The notes: generated by a model from the sequence alone, not told the origin. A DNA stretch of 64,000 bases from Micromonospora antibiotica (GCF_017599305.1 NZ_JAGFWR010000005.1:309543-373542), one strand, 5' to 3'. Shown: positions 52,262-63,875, numbered from the stretch's first letter. A program made the numbers and translations.

Positions 52262-53008
52262 TCAGATGTCGTAGGTGGCGCCGGCCCGGACCACTTCCAT
52301 CGGCCCCGTGAAGGCACCGGCGGCCGAGGCGATGGTGTGCGACTCGCTGCCCCAGGCCACCACCAGATGGGTCAGCAGCAGTCGGCCCACCCCGGCCTTG
52401 GTAGCCGTTTCGCCGGCCTCCCGGCCCGTGAGGTGCAGGTCCGGTGGATTGTCCACCCCGTCGAGGTAACTGGCTTCGCAGAGGAAGACGTCGGCGTCCT
52501 GGGCGAGCCGCAGCAGCGCGTCGCAGGGGGCGGTGTCCGACGAGTAGCAGAGCACCCGGCCCTCGTGCTCCAACCGCACCCCGTAGGTCTCGACGGGATG
52601 GTTCACCCGGTCGACGGTGACGGTGAACGGGCCGATCGGGAAGGTGCCCGGCTGGAGCCCGTAGAACTGGTAGACGTCCTCGACGCCACTGTCGTCCTGG
52701 CCGTAGGCGGTGGCGAGCCGGTCCGGGGCCCCCGGCGGCGCGTAGACCGGCAGCGGCGGGTACGGCCCGTCCGGGGCGTACCGCCGGACCACCACGTATG
52801 ACGCGGCGTCGAGAATGTGGTCGCAGTGCAGGTGGGTCAGGAGAATGGCGTCCGGGGCGTGCAGCCCGGCGTACCGCTGGAGGGTGGACAGCGAGCCCGG
52901 CCCGAAGTCGACCAGCAGGCGGAAACCCTGCGCCTCGACGAGGTAGGCGGAGCAGGGGGACTCAGGGCCGGGGAAACTCCCCGCGCAGCCCAGAACGGTC
53001 AGCCGCAT
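52262..53008 (-). CDS. metallo-beta-lactamase-fold hydrolase
   Basis: 248 aa. The HxHxDH motif is THLHCDH (His59, His61, Asp63, His64), with SSDTAPCD and LTHLVVAWG later. It is of the RNase Z/cyclic-nucleotide phosphodiesterase-like branch, found next to rph in many actinobacteria. The substrate is uncertain; mycobacterial relatives degrade cyclic nucleotides. Confidence 0.87.
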   Translation of the reverse strand: MRLTVLGCAGSFPGPESPCSAYLVEAQGFRLLVDFGPGSLSTLQRYAGLHAPDAILLTHLHCDHILDAASYVVVRRYAPDGPYPPLPVYAPPGAPDRLATAYGQDDSGVEDVYQFYGLQPGTFPIGPFTVTVDRVNHPVETYGVRLEHEGRVLCYSSDTAPCDALLRLAQDADVFLCEASYLDGVDNPPDLHLTGREAGETATKAGVGRLLLTHLVVAWGSESHTIASAAGAFTGPMEVVRAGATYDI

Positions 53009-53202
53009 CGGGTGGCCCCACGATTACTAGGAGTAGTCGACACGCCGGGGTCAACACCGCTGATGATCTCAACCGACGCGTACGCCACGCTGGGCAGCCT
53101 ACGCGCAGCGACGGCAGGGCAAGAATCATCTACTGCAAGTTGTCACCAACGTGACACCCACAGGGCCGGCCGACGGTCCCGTCGACCGGCCCACCCGGTG
53201 GG

Positions 53203-54606
<1,404 letters not shown>

Positions 54607-55095
54607 TCAGCTGCCGGAACACTCGTAGTCGACCGTCGCCGGGCTCTGCCCGAACATGTAGGACTGGACCGCGTGCGGGTCCACCCCGGCGTCCACGATC
54701 CGCACCGGCTCCTCGGTCACCACGCCGTCGATAATCCGGAAGGACCGGATCTCCTCGGTGTCCGGCTCGCGGGTGGAGACCAGCAGGTAGTGCGCGCCCG
54801 GCTCACCGGCGAAGGCGACGTCCGTCCGGGACGGGTACGCCTCGGTCGCGGTGTGCGAGTGGTAGATGACGACCGGTTCCTCGTCGCGGTCGTCCATCTC
54901 CCGCCACACCCGCAGGTGCTCCATCGAGTCGAACTCGTAGAACGTCATCGAGCGGGCCGCGTTGTCCATCGGAATGTGCCGGGTAGGGGTGTCGCCGCCG
55001 ACGGGTCCGGCGACGACCCCACACGCCTCGTCCGGGTGGTCCCGGCGCGCGTGGGCGACGATCGCCTCGACGATCGATCGGTCGATGCTCAGCAC
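54607..55095 (-). CDS. mec: Mec-type JAMM/M67 metalloprotease
   Basis: 162 aa. Catalytic Glu23 and the JAMM core HSH-x10-D (His79, His81, Asp92) are complete. Mec releases cysteine from the CysO-cysteine adduct in mycobacteria, and related JAMM proteases trim C-terminal residues from di-glycine carriers. GTG 55095 is 7 nt after TAGGCT. Together with cysO and cysM it forms the CysO pathway. Confidence 0.93.
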   Translation of the reverse strand: MLSIDRSIVEAIVAHARRDHPDEACGVVAGPVGGDTPTRHIPMDNAARSMTFYEFDSMEHLRVWREMDDRDEEPVVIYHSHTATEAYPSRTDVAFAGEPGAHYLLVSTREPDTEEIRSFRIIDGVVTEEPVRIVDAGVDPHAVQSYMFGQSPATVDYECSGS

Positions 55096-55102
55096 GACGA
55101 CC

Positions 55103-55108
55103 AGCCTA
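55103..55108 (-). promoter_or_regulatory. -10 box of mec (leaderless)
   Basis: TAGGCT on the minus strand is followed by 7 nt and GTG 55095. Confidence 0.5.
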
Positions 55109-55150
55109 GCGCCCGTCCGGCGGACCCGGCGAGGCGGTGACCGTCACAGT

Positions 55151-55651
55151 TCAGTCGATCAAGGCGTTGAGCAGGGATTCCTGGAGATAACCCAGATAGG
55201 CGTAGACCGACAGTTGGAACACCCGGGACGAGGTCGGGTCCTCGGCGACCGCGTCGTCGAGTTCCTCGCCCAGGTCCGTGCCGTCCTTGATCTCCAACCT
55301 GACACCCATCGCGAGCCGGGCGTCGTTGAGCGCCCGTAACCACGCCTCGGCCGCCTCCGCGTCCAGCCGCACCTCGCCGCCGGCGGAGTCGGGCAGCGCG
55401 GCCAGCACCGCGCCCGCCTGGTCGATCTTGGCGGTCTTCAGGTCGCCCTCGGTGTACCGGCGGAACTCCGCCGCCCCGGCCGGATCGTCCGGGTAGGCGT
55501 CGGGAAAGAGCCGGCCCACGACCGGGTCGGCCGGGTCGAAGCCGTCGGTGAGCAGCCCGACCACCTCACTGGCGACCTTGCGCAGCACCCGGGCCTCGTC
55601 CACCGCGAAGGTCGCCACGTAACGGTCGTCCTGGCGACGGAACATGCTCAC
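55151..55651 (-). CDS. DUF2017 family protein
   Basis: 166 aa, mostly helical (LRKVASEVVGLLTDG, AAEAWLRALNDARLAMGVRL). DUF2017 proteins sit beside clpS in actinobacteria, and their function is not known. The GTG at 55651 is given, with GGAG upstream; ATG 55645 is possible. Confidence 0.85.
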   Translation of the reverse strand: MSMFRRQDDRYVATFAVDEARVLRKVASEVVGLLTDGFDPADPVVGRLFPDAYPDDPAGAAEFRRYTEGDLKTAKIDQAGAVLAALPDSAGGEVRLDAEAAEAWLRALNDARLAMGVRLEIKDGTDLGEELDDAVAEDPTSSRVFQLSVYAYLGYLQESLLNALID

Positions 55652-55763
55652 CGGATTATCTCCGTTCGCGACTGCGGGGCTCGCAACACCGGCTCACTCC
55701 TCGCGCTCACCGGATCATCTCCGTTCGCGACTGCGGGGCTCGCAAACCCGGCTCACTCCTCGC
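55646..55763. repeat. 59-bp tandem duplication
   Basis: Two 59-bp copies (55646-55704 and 55705-55763) differ at only a few bases, and a third partial copy begins at 55764. They lie between clpS and the DUF2017 gene and touch the ends of both. Confidence 0.9.
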
Positions 55764-55765
55764 GC

Positions 55766-56065
55766 TCACGAGCGGTCCACCGTCGCCCAGAGGCCGTACG
55801 CGTGCAGCTGCGACGCGTCGTGCTCCATCCGCTCCCGGGCGCCGCTGGACACCACGGCACGGCCCTTGTGGTGCACGTCCAGCATCAACTTCTCGGCCTT
55901 CTCCCGGCTGTAACCGAACAGCTTCTGGAAGACCCAGGTCACGTACGTCATGAGGTTGACCGGGTCGTCCCAGACGATCGTCACCCACTGCCGGTCCGCG
56001 ACCGGCACCTCGTCGGTGTCCGGCGTCTCGACCGGTGCAACCTGTGGAGCCGCCATGCCCCCCAT
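55766..56065 (-). CDS. clpS: ClpS adaptor
   Basis: 99 aa. The core is [46 protein letters not shown], the N-end-rule adaptor fold that feeds substrates to ClpC/ClpA. ATG 56065 has GGTGG upstream; ATG 56056 (MAAPQV) is the alternative. The frame extending further upstream belongs to a shadow of the next gene. Confidence 0.93.
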   Translation of the reverse strand: MGGMAAPQVAPVETPDTDEVPVADRQWVTIVWDDPVNLMTYVTWVFQKLFGYSREKAEKLMLDVHHKGRAVVSSGARERMEHDASQLHAYGLWATVDRS

Positions 56066-56189
56066 CGTGCCACCGGAAGTGGCGATCCGATGAACCGGAA
56101 CGCCGGGGCAGCCTGGATCACCCTCCCGAGCTGCGGAAACCCGGCAAGGTACGGACACGGCGGGGATGCGCACGAAAACCCTCGGTGGC

Positions 56190-57731
56190 TCAGGCGAGCA
56201 GGATGCCGTGGTCGAGGGCGTCGGAGAGGACCCCGTCGAGCGAGAGCCGCAACGCCTCGAACCGCCGCGACACCTCGCGGGACAGGTCCAACTCGACCTC
56301 GCGCAGCGCCCGTTGCACCCAGGCGCGGGCCGCGTTCGGCTCGTCGTTGCCGGGGCTGCGCCAGTGTTGCCAGCACCCGCCGGAGAGGGCGACCCCGATC
56401 GGCGGCAGCACCTCGGTCCGCGGTGCGCCGGGATGACCGGCCAACGCGTCCAGCGCGCCGGCGCCGGACACCACCGCCACCCCTGCGGTGCTGGTGACCA
56501 GGAGCACCCGGTCCAGATCCTGGCCGGACGGGTGGTCGGCCAGCCCCCACCCGACGGCGGCGTCGATCCGCTGCCGCGCCCCCTCGGGCAGCGATGCGCC
56601 GAAGACCCGGGCGGCAGCCTCGTCGACGATCTCCCGGGCGGCCCGGTCCTGCTGGCGGGTGGCGAGCAGGGAGAGGGCCTCCAGTTCCCGGTCGAGCAGT
56701 GTGGGCAGACCCGCGCAGCCCGCCCCGAAAACGATCTCCTGGACGGCACGCAGGTGGACGGCGGCCAGTTCGAGGGCGAGGTGCTGACGGATGGCACGGG
56801 CGCAGGACCGGCTCTGCCGCTGCAACCGGTCGCCCCAGTCGTCACCGGGCGGGTCGGCGGCCACCGGCACCCGCCCGTGGCTGCCGGGCGGCAGCGGTGA
56901 ACGCGAACTCGCCCGCCGCAGCCCTTCGACGGCCGACCAGCCGACCAGCGCCCGCCGCAGCCCCGGGTGCTCGGCCCGGTGCACGGGGAACCAGTCGGCC
57001 CCGGCCAGGTCCGGCACCGTGGCCAGCAGCGTGGCCCGGTGCGCCGCGACCGGATCGACCGCAGGGCCGGCCGGGGGCGGCGGGACGGACACCCCCGTGT
57101 CGTCGGTCGCCGCCGCCTCCGGTGGCACCCAGCCGCCCGCCCCCGGGGTGACCACGAAGAAGACCCGTGCCGAGGTACGGGCAACCTCGGCGAGCAGGTG
57201 CAGCTCGGCGGCGGTGAGGGTCTGGTCGGCGCCGATCACGAAGAGCAGCGCGCCGGAGCGGGTCACCGCGTCCAGCAGGACCCGCCCACCGGCCACGCCC
57301 AGGGTGTCGGTGTCCGGTGTGTCGAGCACGGCGAAGTGCCGCAGCAGCGGCTCCGGCAGGCTCAACTCGACCCGACGCGGCGCCCGGGCCAGCGCCGGGC
57401 CGGCCGCCGCCTGGTCGGCCCCGTAGAAGTGCGGCTGACGGTAGCCGGGCACGTAGGCCGCCCGGGTGGCGACCCGGGCGTGCCGGACCAGCAGGCTGCT
57501 GCCCGCCGGCACGGCGAGCATCCCGGAGGGGATCCCGAGCAGCGCGGCGAGCACCTCGCGGCGGGCCGCCCCGGCGGGGCCGGCGGCGACCACGGCGAGG
57601 GGTTCGTCGGGGTGGACCTCGTCGATCCGCAGGTGGCCCGGGAACGGGCCCGGGGCCCGCAGCCCGCCGGCACCGGGCTCGTCGGACGGGTCGTCGGTCA
57701 GGTCGACCCCGGGGGGTGGTCCGGGCTTCAT
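56190..57731 (-). CDS. dynamin-like protein with degenerate P-loop
   Basis: 513 aa. The domain order looks like an actinobacterial dynamin-like GTPase. In the place of the P-loop it has [18 protein letters not shown] (about 48-65), without the [14 protein letters not shown] (about 136-143) resembles the DxxG switch. [13 protein letters not shown] may be the NKxD equivalent. The last 250 residues are helical. It probably no longer hydrolyses GTP. ATG 57731 follows GGAGG. Confidence 0.5.
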   Translation of the reverse strand: MKPGPPPGVDLTDDPSDEPGAGGLRAPGPFPGHLRIDEVHPDEPLAVVAAGPAGAARREVLAALLGIPSGMLAVPAGSSLLVRHARVATRAAYVPGYRQPHFYGADQAAAGPALARAPRRVELSLPEPLLRHFAVLDTPDTDTLGVAGGRVLLDAVTRSGALLFVIGADQTLTAAELHLLAEVARTSARVFFVVTPGAGGWVPPEAAATDDTGVSVPPPPAGPAVDPVAAHRATLLATVPDLAGADWFPVHRAEHPGLRRALVGWSAVEGLRRASSRSPLPPGSHGRVPVAADPPGDDWGDRLQRQSRSCARAIRQHLALELAAVHLRAVQEIVFGAGCAGLPTLLDRELEALSLLATRQQDRAAREIVDEAAARVFGASLPEGARQRIDAAVGWGLADHPSGQDLDRVLLVTSTAGVAVVSGAGALDALAGHPGAPRTEVLPPIGVALSGGCWQHWRSPGNDEPNAARAWVQRALREVELDLSREVSRRFEALRLSLDGVLSDALDHGILLA

Positions 57732-57914
57732 GCGGCCTCCGCTTGACACGGGCTACGGTCTGCACCCGTGCAGGACGTCCGGTGGGTGACTTTTGGCTGC
57801 CGGAAGGTTACGGGGCGCACCCGACGTCACCGAAACATCCGAATACTCAGCGGTAACTGTGGCGTTACTCAACTTCACAGCGTCACCAGGCACCTCCGGA
57901 CCGATTTACATCGA

Positions 57915-57920
57915 TATGCT
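57915..57920 (+). promoter_or_regulatory. -10 box of the LAL regulator (leaderless)
   Basis: TATGCT is followed by 6 nt and ATG 57927. Confidence 0.5.
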
Positions 57921-57926
57921 GCTCAG

Positions 57927-60605
57927 ATGAGTCGGTGGAGTTTCGTCGGCCGAACGGATGAACTCAGCCGTCTGTTGGCAGCGGTGCACGACGAGCAGGG
58001 ACACGGCCTCTTCTTCAGCGGCAGCGCGGGCGTCGGCAAGAGCCGGTTGCTGCGCGAGGGGGTGGCCGCGCTGCCCACCGACCGCTACGCCCTGTCGTTC
58101 GTCGCGGCCAGCACGGCCACCGCGGCGCTGCCCTTCGGCGGGCTCGCCCCGGTGCTGCCGGCCGAGCAACCGCCGGGCCTGTCCCCCGCCGGGGTGCTGC
58201 GCTGGGGAGTCGAGGTGCTCCAGGAGCAGGCTGCCGGGCGGCGCATCGTGCTCGCCATCGACGACGCGCACCTGCTCGACCCGCCCTCGGCGGCGCTGGT
58301 CCACCTGCTCGCCCGCGCCGAGAACACCACCGTGCTGGGCACCCTGCGCAGCGGCGAGCAGATCCCGCTGCCCATCCGGGCACTGTGGACCGACGATCTC
58401 GTCACGCACGCCGAGCTGGCCCCCCTCGGCCCCGGCGAGACCGCCGGTCTGCTCGCCGCCCTGCTGGCCGGGCCGGTCGACTCCGTTTCCGCCGAGCGGT
58501 TGTTCCGGCTCTGCGCCGGCAACCCGCTGCTGCTGCGGGAGCTGGTGCTGGCCGCCACCACCGGGGGTGAGATGGTCCGCACCTACGGGTTGTGGCGGTG
58601 GACCGGGCGGTTGGAGCTGGCCCCCAGCCTCACCGATCTCATCGACACCCGGATCGGTCGACTGGCACCCGGGGTCCGGGCGGTGGTGGAGCTGGTCGCC
58701 TTCGGTGAACCGCTCGGCCTGCGGCTGCTCGACCGGGCCGCCGACCCGGCCGACGTCGAGGTCGCCGAGGAACGCGGCCTGATCACCGTCGTGCCGGACG
58801 ACCGCCGGGTCGACGTGCGGCTCGCCCATCCGCTCTACGGCGAGGTGATCCGTCGGCGCTGCCCGGTCAGCCGGACCCGCCGCCTGCAGGCCCAGCTCGC
58901 CGAACGGGTGGAGCTGGCCGGCGCCCGCCGCCGGGGCGACCTGCTGCGGGTGGCGGTGTGGCGGCTGGACTCCGGCACCGCGCAGGACCCCGGTCTGCTG
59001 CTCCAGGCGGCCGTCCAGGCGTTCACCCGCTACGACGTGCCGCTGGCCACCCGGTTGGCCCGCGCGGCGCTCGACGCCGACGGCGGCTACGACGCCGCCG
59101 AACTCCTCGCCACCATCCTGATGTTCGGCGACCGGCCGACGGAGGCGATCGGGGTGCTCGACGCGGTGGCCGGTGACATCGCCTGTGAGCACCGCCGCAG
59201 CCGGTGGCTGACCGTACGCGGGATGGTCAGCTACTGGGGGCTCAGCGAGCAGTCCACGGTGGACACGATCGCGGTGGCCGGGCAGGCCCTCACCGATCCC
59301 GGGCACCAGGCCCGGGTCCGCGCCTTCGAGGCGATCATGCGGCTGCACGGCCTGGACGTCGACACCGCGCTGCGACTCGGCCGGTCGGTGCTGGACCGCC
59401 CGGCGGCCAGTGTCGCGGCCCGGGAACTGGCCCGGTGCACGATCGCCCACGTCGACGCCGTACAGGGCCGGTTCCGGGCCAGCGCCACGGCGATCGACCG
59501 GGTGCAGGCGGAGGCGGCGAACTGGCGGGCCGACATGCCGTACCTGCAACTGGCCATGGAGTTGGCCCGGGGCACCCGGTTGGCGCTCTGCGGGGACCTC
59601 GCCGGCATCGACGCCATCGTGGCCGACGAGTTCGCCGACCAGGCCGGCGCCGGGGACTTCCGGCTCGGCACCGGCTACCTGTCCATCCTCCAGGCGTACG
59701 CGGCGCGGCTGCGGGGTCGCGGCGACGACGCGCTCAAGGCCAGCCTCGGTGCCTGCGCGGTGCTCGCCACCAGCCGGGTCTTCGCCGGCCTGGCCCACGC
59801 CGAGCGGGCCCAGGCCGCGCTGCTGCGCGGCGACGTGGCGACCGCGGTCACGGCGATGGCCGAGGCCGACCGCACCCAGGCCCCCGGCATGGCGGTGCTC
59901 CGACCATGGCTGGAGCAGGCCCGGGGCGCGGTGCTGGCGGCCGGGGGCGACCTGACCGGGGCCACCAGGCAGCTGTGCGAGCTGGCCGACCGGTTGCGCG
60001 CCGACGGCTTCGCCGGTCACGAGGCGCTGGTCCTGCACGACCTGGTCCGCCTCGGCCAGGCCACCGCTGCGGTCGGGCCGACCTGCACCGACGGCAACCG
60101 GCGTACGGTCGCGCAGCGGTTGGCCGAACTCTGCGAGACCGTCGACGGGGTGCTGGCTCCGCTGCTCGCCCGGCACGCCCGGGCCGCCGCCGAGCGGGAC
60201 GGGGCGGCCCTGCTGGAGGTGGCCGACGGATTCGCGAAGCTGGACCTGACGGTCTGGGCGGTCGACGCCACGGCGACGGCCCTGCACGGGTGGCGGCGCA
60301 ACCGGTCGGCGTCGGCCGCCGCCGCGCACGAACGGCTCGCCGCCCTGCTCACCCGCTGTGACGAGATCCGTACCCCGGCGTTGGACGCGCTGCGCCCGAC
60401 GCTGAGCGACCGGGAGCTGGAGATCGCCGGTTTCGCCGCCGCCGGGGTGACCAGCCGGGCGATCGCGAGCCGGTTGTTCCTGTCGCACCGGACGGTGGAG
60501 AATCACCTCCAACGGGTCTACAGCAAACTCGGCATCACCAGTCGCGCCGAGCTGGGCGCGGCGTTGCGGGCGATCCCGGGCCACGGCGGCGGCCCGGCCG
60601 GGTGA
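57927..60605 (+). CDS. LAL-type LuxR-family ATPase regulator
   Basis: 892 aa. An AAA ATPase N-terminus has Walker A GSAGVGKS (32-39) and Walker B IVLAIDD (107-113). A long helical repeat region (about 380-800) is TPR-like. The LuxR helix-turn-helix is at 826-880 (LSDRELEIAGFAAAG then SHRTVENHLQRVYSKLGI). It is a typical large ATP-dependent activator; its target is unknown. ATG 57927 is chosen because of its conserved FVGRTDEL start and the -10 box. Confidence 0.88.
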   Translation: MSRWSFVGRTDELSRLLAAVHDEQGHGLFFSGSAGVGKSRLLREGVAALPTDRYALSFVAASTATAALPFGGLAPVLPAEQPPGLSPAGVLRWGVEVLQEQAAGRRIVLAIDDAHLLDPPSAALVHLLARAENTTVLGTLRSGEQIPLPIRALWTDDLVTHAELAPLGPGETAGLLAALLAGPVDSVSAERLFRLCAGNPLLLRELVLAATTGGEMVRTYGLWRWTGRLELAPSLTDLIDTRIGRLAPGVRAVVELVAFGEPLGLRLLDRAADPADVEVAEERGLITVVPDDRRVDVRLAHPLYGEVIRRRCPVSRTRRLQAQLAERVELAGARRRGDLLRVAVWRLDSGTAQDPGLLLQAAVQAFTRYDVPLATRLARAALDADGGYDAAELLATILMFGDRPTEAIGVLDAVAGDIACEHRRSRWLTVRGMVSYWGLSEQSTVDTIAVAGQALTDPGHQARVRAFEAIMRLHGLDVDTALRLGRSVLDRPAASVAARELARCTIAHVDAVQGRFRASATAIDRVQAEAANWRADMPYLQLAMELARGTRLALCGDLAGIDAIVADEFADQAGAGDFRLGTGYLSILQAYAARLRGRGDDALKASLGACAVLATSRVFAGLAHAERAQAALLRGDVATAVTAMAEADRTQAPGMAVLRPWLEQARGAVLAAGGDLTGATRQLCELADRLRADGFAGHEALVLHDLVRLGQATAAVGPTCTDGNRRTVAQRLAELCETVDGVLAPLLARHARAAAERDGAALLEVADGFAKLDLTVWAVDATATALHGWRRNRSASAAAAHERLAALLTRCDEIRTPALDALRPTLSDRELEIAGFAAAGVTSRAIASRLFLSHRTVENHLQRVYSKLGITSRAELGAALRAIPGHGGGPAG

Positions 60606-60609
60606 ACTC

Positions 60610-60615
60610 TAGGCT
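60610..60615 (+). promoter_or_regulatory. -10 box of pncB (leaderless)
   Basis: TAGGCT is followed by 6 nt and GTG 60622. Confidence 0.5.
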
Positions 60616-60621
60616 GGGCTG

Positions 60622-61908
60622 GTGAGTCATCTTCGCCCCGCCCTGCTGACCGACCACTACGAGCTGACCATGGTCAGTGCCGCCCTGCGCGACGGCACCG
60701 CCGACCGCCGCTGCACCTTCGAGGTGTTCAGCCGGCGGTTGCCCACCGGACGCCGGTACGGGGTGGTCGCGGGGACCGGCCGGCTGATCGACATGATCAG
60801 GGACTTCCGGTTCACCGCGGAGGAGGTCGAGTTCCTGCTCCGGACCGGGGTGGTGGACGAGCCCGCCGCCCGGTGGTTGGCCGACTACCGCTTCACCGGT
60901 GACATCGACGGGTACGCCGAGGGTGAGCTGTTCTTTCCCGGCTCGCCGATCCTCACCGTCTCCGGGGGGTTCGCCGAGTGCGTGGTGCTGGAGACGCTGG
61001 TGCTGTCGGTGCTCAACCACGACTGCGCGGTGGCCGCGGCGGCCGCCCGGATGGTCACCGCGGCCCGGGGCCGGGCGCTGATCGAGATGGGTTCCCGGCG
61101 GGCCCACGAGGAGGCGGCGGTGGCTGCCGCGCGGGCGGCGTACCTGGCCGGGTTCCGGTTCACCTCCAACCTGGCGGCCGGTCAGCGCTACGGCATCCCC
61201 ACCGCCGGGACCGCCGCGCACGCGTTCACCCTGCTGCACGACGACGAGCGGACGGCGTTCGCCTCGCAGGTCGCCACGTTGGGCCGGGACACCACGCTGC
61301 TGGTCGACACGTACGACATCAGCCAGGGCATCCGGACCGCCATCGAGGTGGCCGGGCCGCAGCTGCGGGCGGTCCGGATCGACTCCGGCGACCTCGCGGT
61401 GATCGCCCAGCAGTCCCGGGAGCTGCTCGACTCGCTCGGCGCCACCGAGACGAAGATCATCGTGTCGGGGGATCTCGACGAGTACGCCATCGCCGCGCTC
61501 GCCGCCGAACCGGTCGACATGTACGGCGCGGGCACCGCCGTGGTCACCGGCTCCGGTGCACCCACCGCCAGCCTGGTCTACAAGTTGGTCGAGGTGGACG
61601 GCCGGCCGGTGGTCAAGCGTTCCGAGAACAAGGGCACCATCGGGGGCCGGAAGGTCGCGGTACGCCGGCACAAGCCCACCGGCACCGCCACCGAGGAGGT
61701 CGTCGTCTCGCAGGGCGTGCCGGACCGGCAGGCCAACGACCGGTCGCTCCAGCACTCGTTCGTGGTCGACGGCGAACCGGTCGAGCTGCCCACCATCGCC
61801 GAGTCCCGGGAGCACCTGCGGCAGTGCCTGATCTCCATCCCGTGGGAGGGGTTGAAGCTCTCCGCGGGTGATCCGGCGATCCCGGTCACGGTCGTGCCGG
61901 CTGGTTGA
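60622..61908 (+). CDS. pncB: nicotinate phosphoribosyltransferase
   Basis: 428 aa. LLTDHYELTMVSAALRDG, SRRLPTGRRYGVVAG, EMGSRRAHEEAA, GTAAHAF (His near the family's phosphorylation site) and RIDSGDLAVIAQQSR are family segments. It makes nicotinate mononucleotide in NAD salvage. It lies 67 bp before pncA, which produces its substrate. Confidence 0.95.
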   Translation: MSHLRPALLTDHYELTMVSAALRDGTADRRCTFEVFSRRLPTGRRYGVVAGTGRLIDMIRDFRFTAEEVEFLLRTGVVDEPAARWLADYRFTGDIDGYAEGELFFPGSPILTVSGGFAECVVLETLVLSVLNHDCAVAAAAARMVTAARGRALIEMGSRRAHEEAAVAAARAAYLAGFRFTSNLAAGQRYGIPTAGTAAHAFTLLHDDERTAFASQVATLGRDTTLLVDTYDISQGIRTAIEVAGPQLRAVRIDSGDLAVIAQQSRELLDSLGATETKIIVSGDLDEYAIAALAAEPVDMYGAGTAVVTGSGAPTASLVYKLVEVDGRPVVKRSENKGTIGGRKVAVRRHKPTGTATEEVVVSQGVPDRQANDRSLQHSFVVDGEPVELPTIAESREHLRQCLISIPWEGLKLSAGDPAIPVTVVPAG

Positions 61909-61975
61909 GCCGCCGGGGCAGACTGGGTCGTGCCGCAGGTGGATCACCGGCGGCGAGCGGAGAGGAAGGGCACCG

Positions 61976-62557
61976 ATGGCCAACGCGCTGATCATCGTGG
62001 ACGTGCAGAACGACTTCTGTGAGGGCGGTTCCCTGGCCGTCGCCGGGGGCGCGGGCGTCGCCGCCGGTATCTCGGGTCTGCTGGCCGGTGAACCGCAGCG
62101 GTGGGACCACGTGGTCGCCACCAAGGACTACCACGTCGACCCGGGGGCGCACTTCGGCGACCCGCCGGACTACGTCGAGTCGTGGCCCCGGCACTGCGTG
62201 GTCGGCACCCAGGGCAGCGAGTTCCACCCCGACCTGGTGACCGACCGGGTCGAGGCGGTCTTCCACAAGGGCGAGCACGCCGCCGCGTACTCCGGCTTCG
62301 AGGGGCACGCCGACGACGGTGAGACCCTGGCCGACTGGCTGCGCCGACGCGACGTCGACCGGGTCGACGTGGTCGGCATCGCCACCGACCACTGCGTGCG
62401 GGCCACCGCCCTGGACGCCGCCCGGGAGGGCTTCGCCACCACCGTGCTGCTCGACCTGACGGCGGCGGTCGCGCCGGCGACGCTGGACGTGGCGCTGCGG
62501 GCGATGGACGGTGCCGGGGTCACCCTGCACGGCGAGCCGGTGATCAGCGCCGCATGA
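61976..62557 (+). CDS. pncA: nicotinamidase
   Basis: 193 aa. The catalytic triad is Asp9 (VDVQNDF), Lys98 (FHKGEH) and Cys140 (TDHCVRAT). The metal ligands Asp51, His53, His59 and His73 align with the mycobacterial enzyme shifted by two. It converts nicotinamide to nicotinate. ATG 61976 follows GGAAGGG; the frame upstream is untranslated. Confidence 0.96.
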   Translation: MANALIIVDVQNDFCEGGSLAVAGGAGVAAGISGLLAGEPQRWDHVVATKDYHVDPGAHFGDPPDYVESWPRHCVVGTQGSEFHPDLVTDRVEAVFHKGEHAAAYSGFEGHADDGETLADWLRRRDVDRVDVVGIATDHCVRATALDAAREGFATTVLLDLTAAVAPATLDVALRAMDGAGVTLHGEPVISAA

Positions 62558-62621
62558 GCCGGTAATCGCTTGCCGATGTCGTACCCCCGGTCGAGGATGA
62601 CCGCCGGAGGTACGGAGCATC

Positions 62622-63875
62622 ATGACGTTGACGCCTTACCGGCTGGCCCTGGCCCAGCCCGGTCTGCGGGCCCTGCTACTGGTGGCGGTGCTGGCCCGCA
62701 TCCCGCTCACCGCGACCGGGGTGACGCTCACCTTCTACGTGGTGTTGGAGCTGGGCCGGGGCTACGGTGCCGCCGGCCTGGTCGGCGCCGCGTCGGTCGC
62801 CGGCGCGGCCATCGGTTCGCCCCTGCTCGGCCGGCTGGTCGACCGGCGTGGCCTGCGTCCGGTGGTCGCGGTGACCACCGTCGTCGAGGCGGCCTTCTGG
62901 GCGGGCGCCCCGACGTTGAGTCTGCCGCTGCTGCTGCCCGCCGCGTTCGTGGCCGGGCTGTTCGCGCTGCCGGTCTTCTCGGTGGTCCGGCAGTCGATCG
63001 CCGCGCTGGTGCCGGCGGAGCGCCGCCGCCCCGCGTACGCGCTGGACTCGATGTCGATGGAGCTGTCCTTCATGATCGGGCCGGCGCTGGCCGTGGCCCT
63101 GGCCACCGCCGTCTCCCCCCGGGTCACGCTCTGGGCGGTCGGCACCGGCATCGTCGGCGCCGGCATCGCCCTGTGGTTGCTCGACCCACCGACCCGCGGT
63201 GCCGAGGAGCCGGTCGGCCCGCAGCCCCGGGTGCCGCGGCGGCAGTGGTTGACCACCCGCCTGCTCGCCGTGTTCGCGGTGAGCGCCGCCGCGACCCTGG
63301 TGCTCGGTGGCACCGACGTGGCGGTGGTGGCCGTGCTGCGGGCCGGTGGCGAGGTCGGTTGGACGGGCGCGGTGCTCGCCGCCTGGGCGGTAGCCTCGCT
63401 GGTCGGCGGCTTCGCCTACGGTGCGGTCCGCCGTTCCTTCTCCCCGCTGGCGCTGGCCGCCCTGCTCAGCCTCTGCACCATTCCGGTCGGGTTGGGCGGC
63501 GACCACTGGTGGCTGCTCTGTCTGGCGCTGCTCCCGGCCGGCGCGCTCTGCGCCCCCACCATCGCCGCCACCGCCGACGCGGTCAGTCGACTCGCCCCCG
63601 CCGGGGTACGCGGGGAGGCGATGGGCCTGCACGGCTCCGCCACCACGGTCGGCATCGCGCTCGGCGCTCCGCTGGCCGGCGCGGTCATCGACGCCTCGGT
63701 GCCGCTCTGGGGCTTCGTGGTTAACGGCGCGGTGGGGTTGCTGGTGACCCTGGTGGTCCTGCCCGTGGAGCTGCGCCACCGCCGCTCGCCCGGCACCGGA
63801 GCCGCCGCCGTCGAGCCTGCGGTCGCCCCCGCCACCGACGAACCCGCCGTCGAACTGACACCCGCCACTCCCTGA
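62622..63875 (+). CDS. MFS transporter
   Basis: 417 aa with about 12 hydrophobic segments. GSPLLGRLVDRRGLRPV is the loop 2-3 MFS motif. It has a C-terminal Ala/Pro/Glu-rich tail. The substrate is unknown; it may be a sugar or drug efflux pump. ATG 62622 is behind CGGAG. Confidence 0.88.
   Translation: MTLTPYRLALAQPGLRALLLVAVLARIPLTATGVTLTFYVVLELGRGYGAAGLVGAASVAGAAIGSPLLGRLVDRRGLRPVVAVTTVVEAAFWAGAPTLSLPLLLPAAFVAGLFALPVFSVVRQSIAALVPAERRRPAYALDSMSMELSFMIGPALAVALATAVSPRVTLWAVGTGIVGAGIALWLLDPPTRGAEEPVGPQPRVPRRQWLTTRLLAVFAVSAAATLVLGGTDVAVVAVLRAGGEVGWTGAVLAAWAVASLVGGFAYGAVRRSFSPLALAALLSLCTIPVGLGGDHWWLLCLALLPAGALCAPTIAATADAVSRLAPAGVRGEAMGLHGSATTVGIALGAPLAGAVIDASVPLWGFVVNGAVGLLVTLVVLPVELRHRRSPGTGAAAVEPAVAPATDEPAVELTPATP

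Noticed and set aside
57906..60584. An 892-residue minus-strand frame.
   Set aside because: Antisense shadow of the LAL regulator, without domains.
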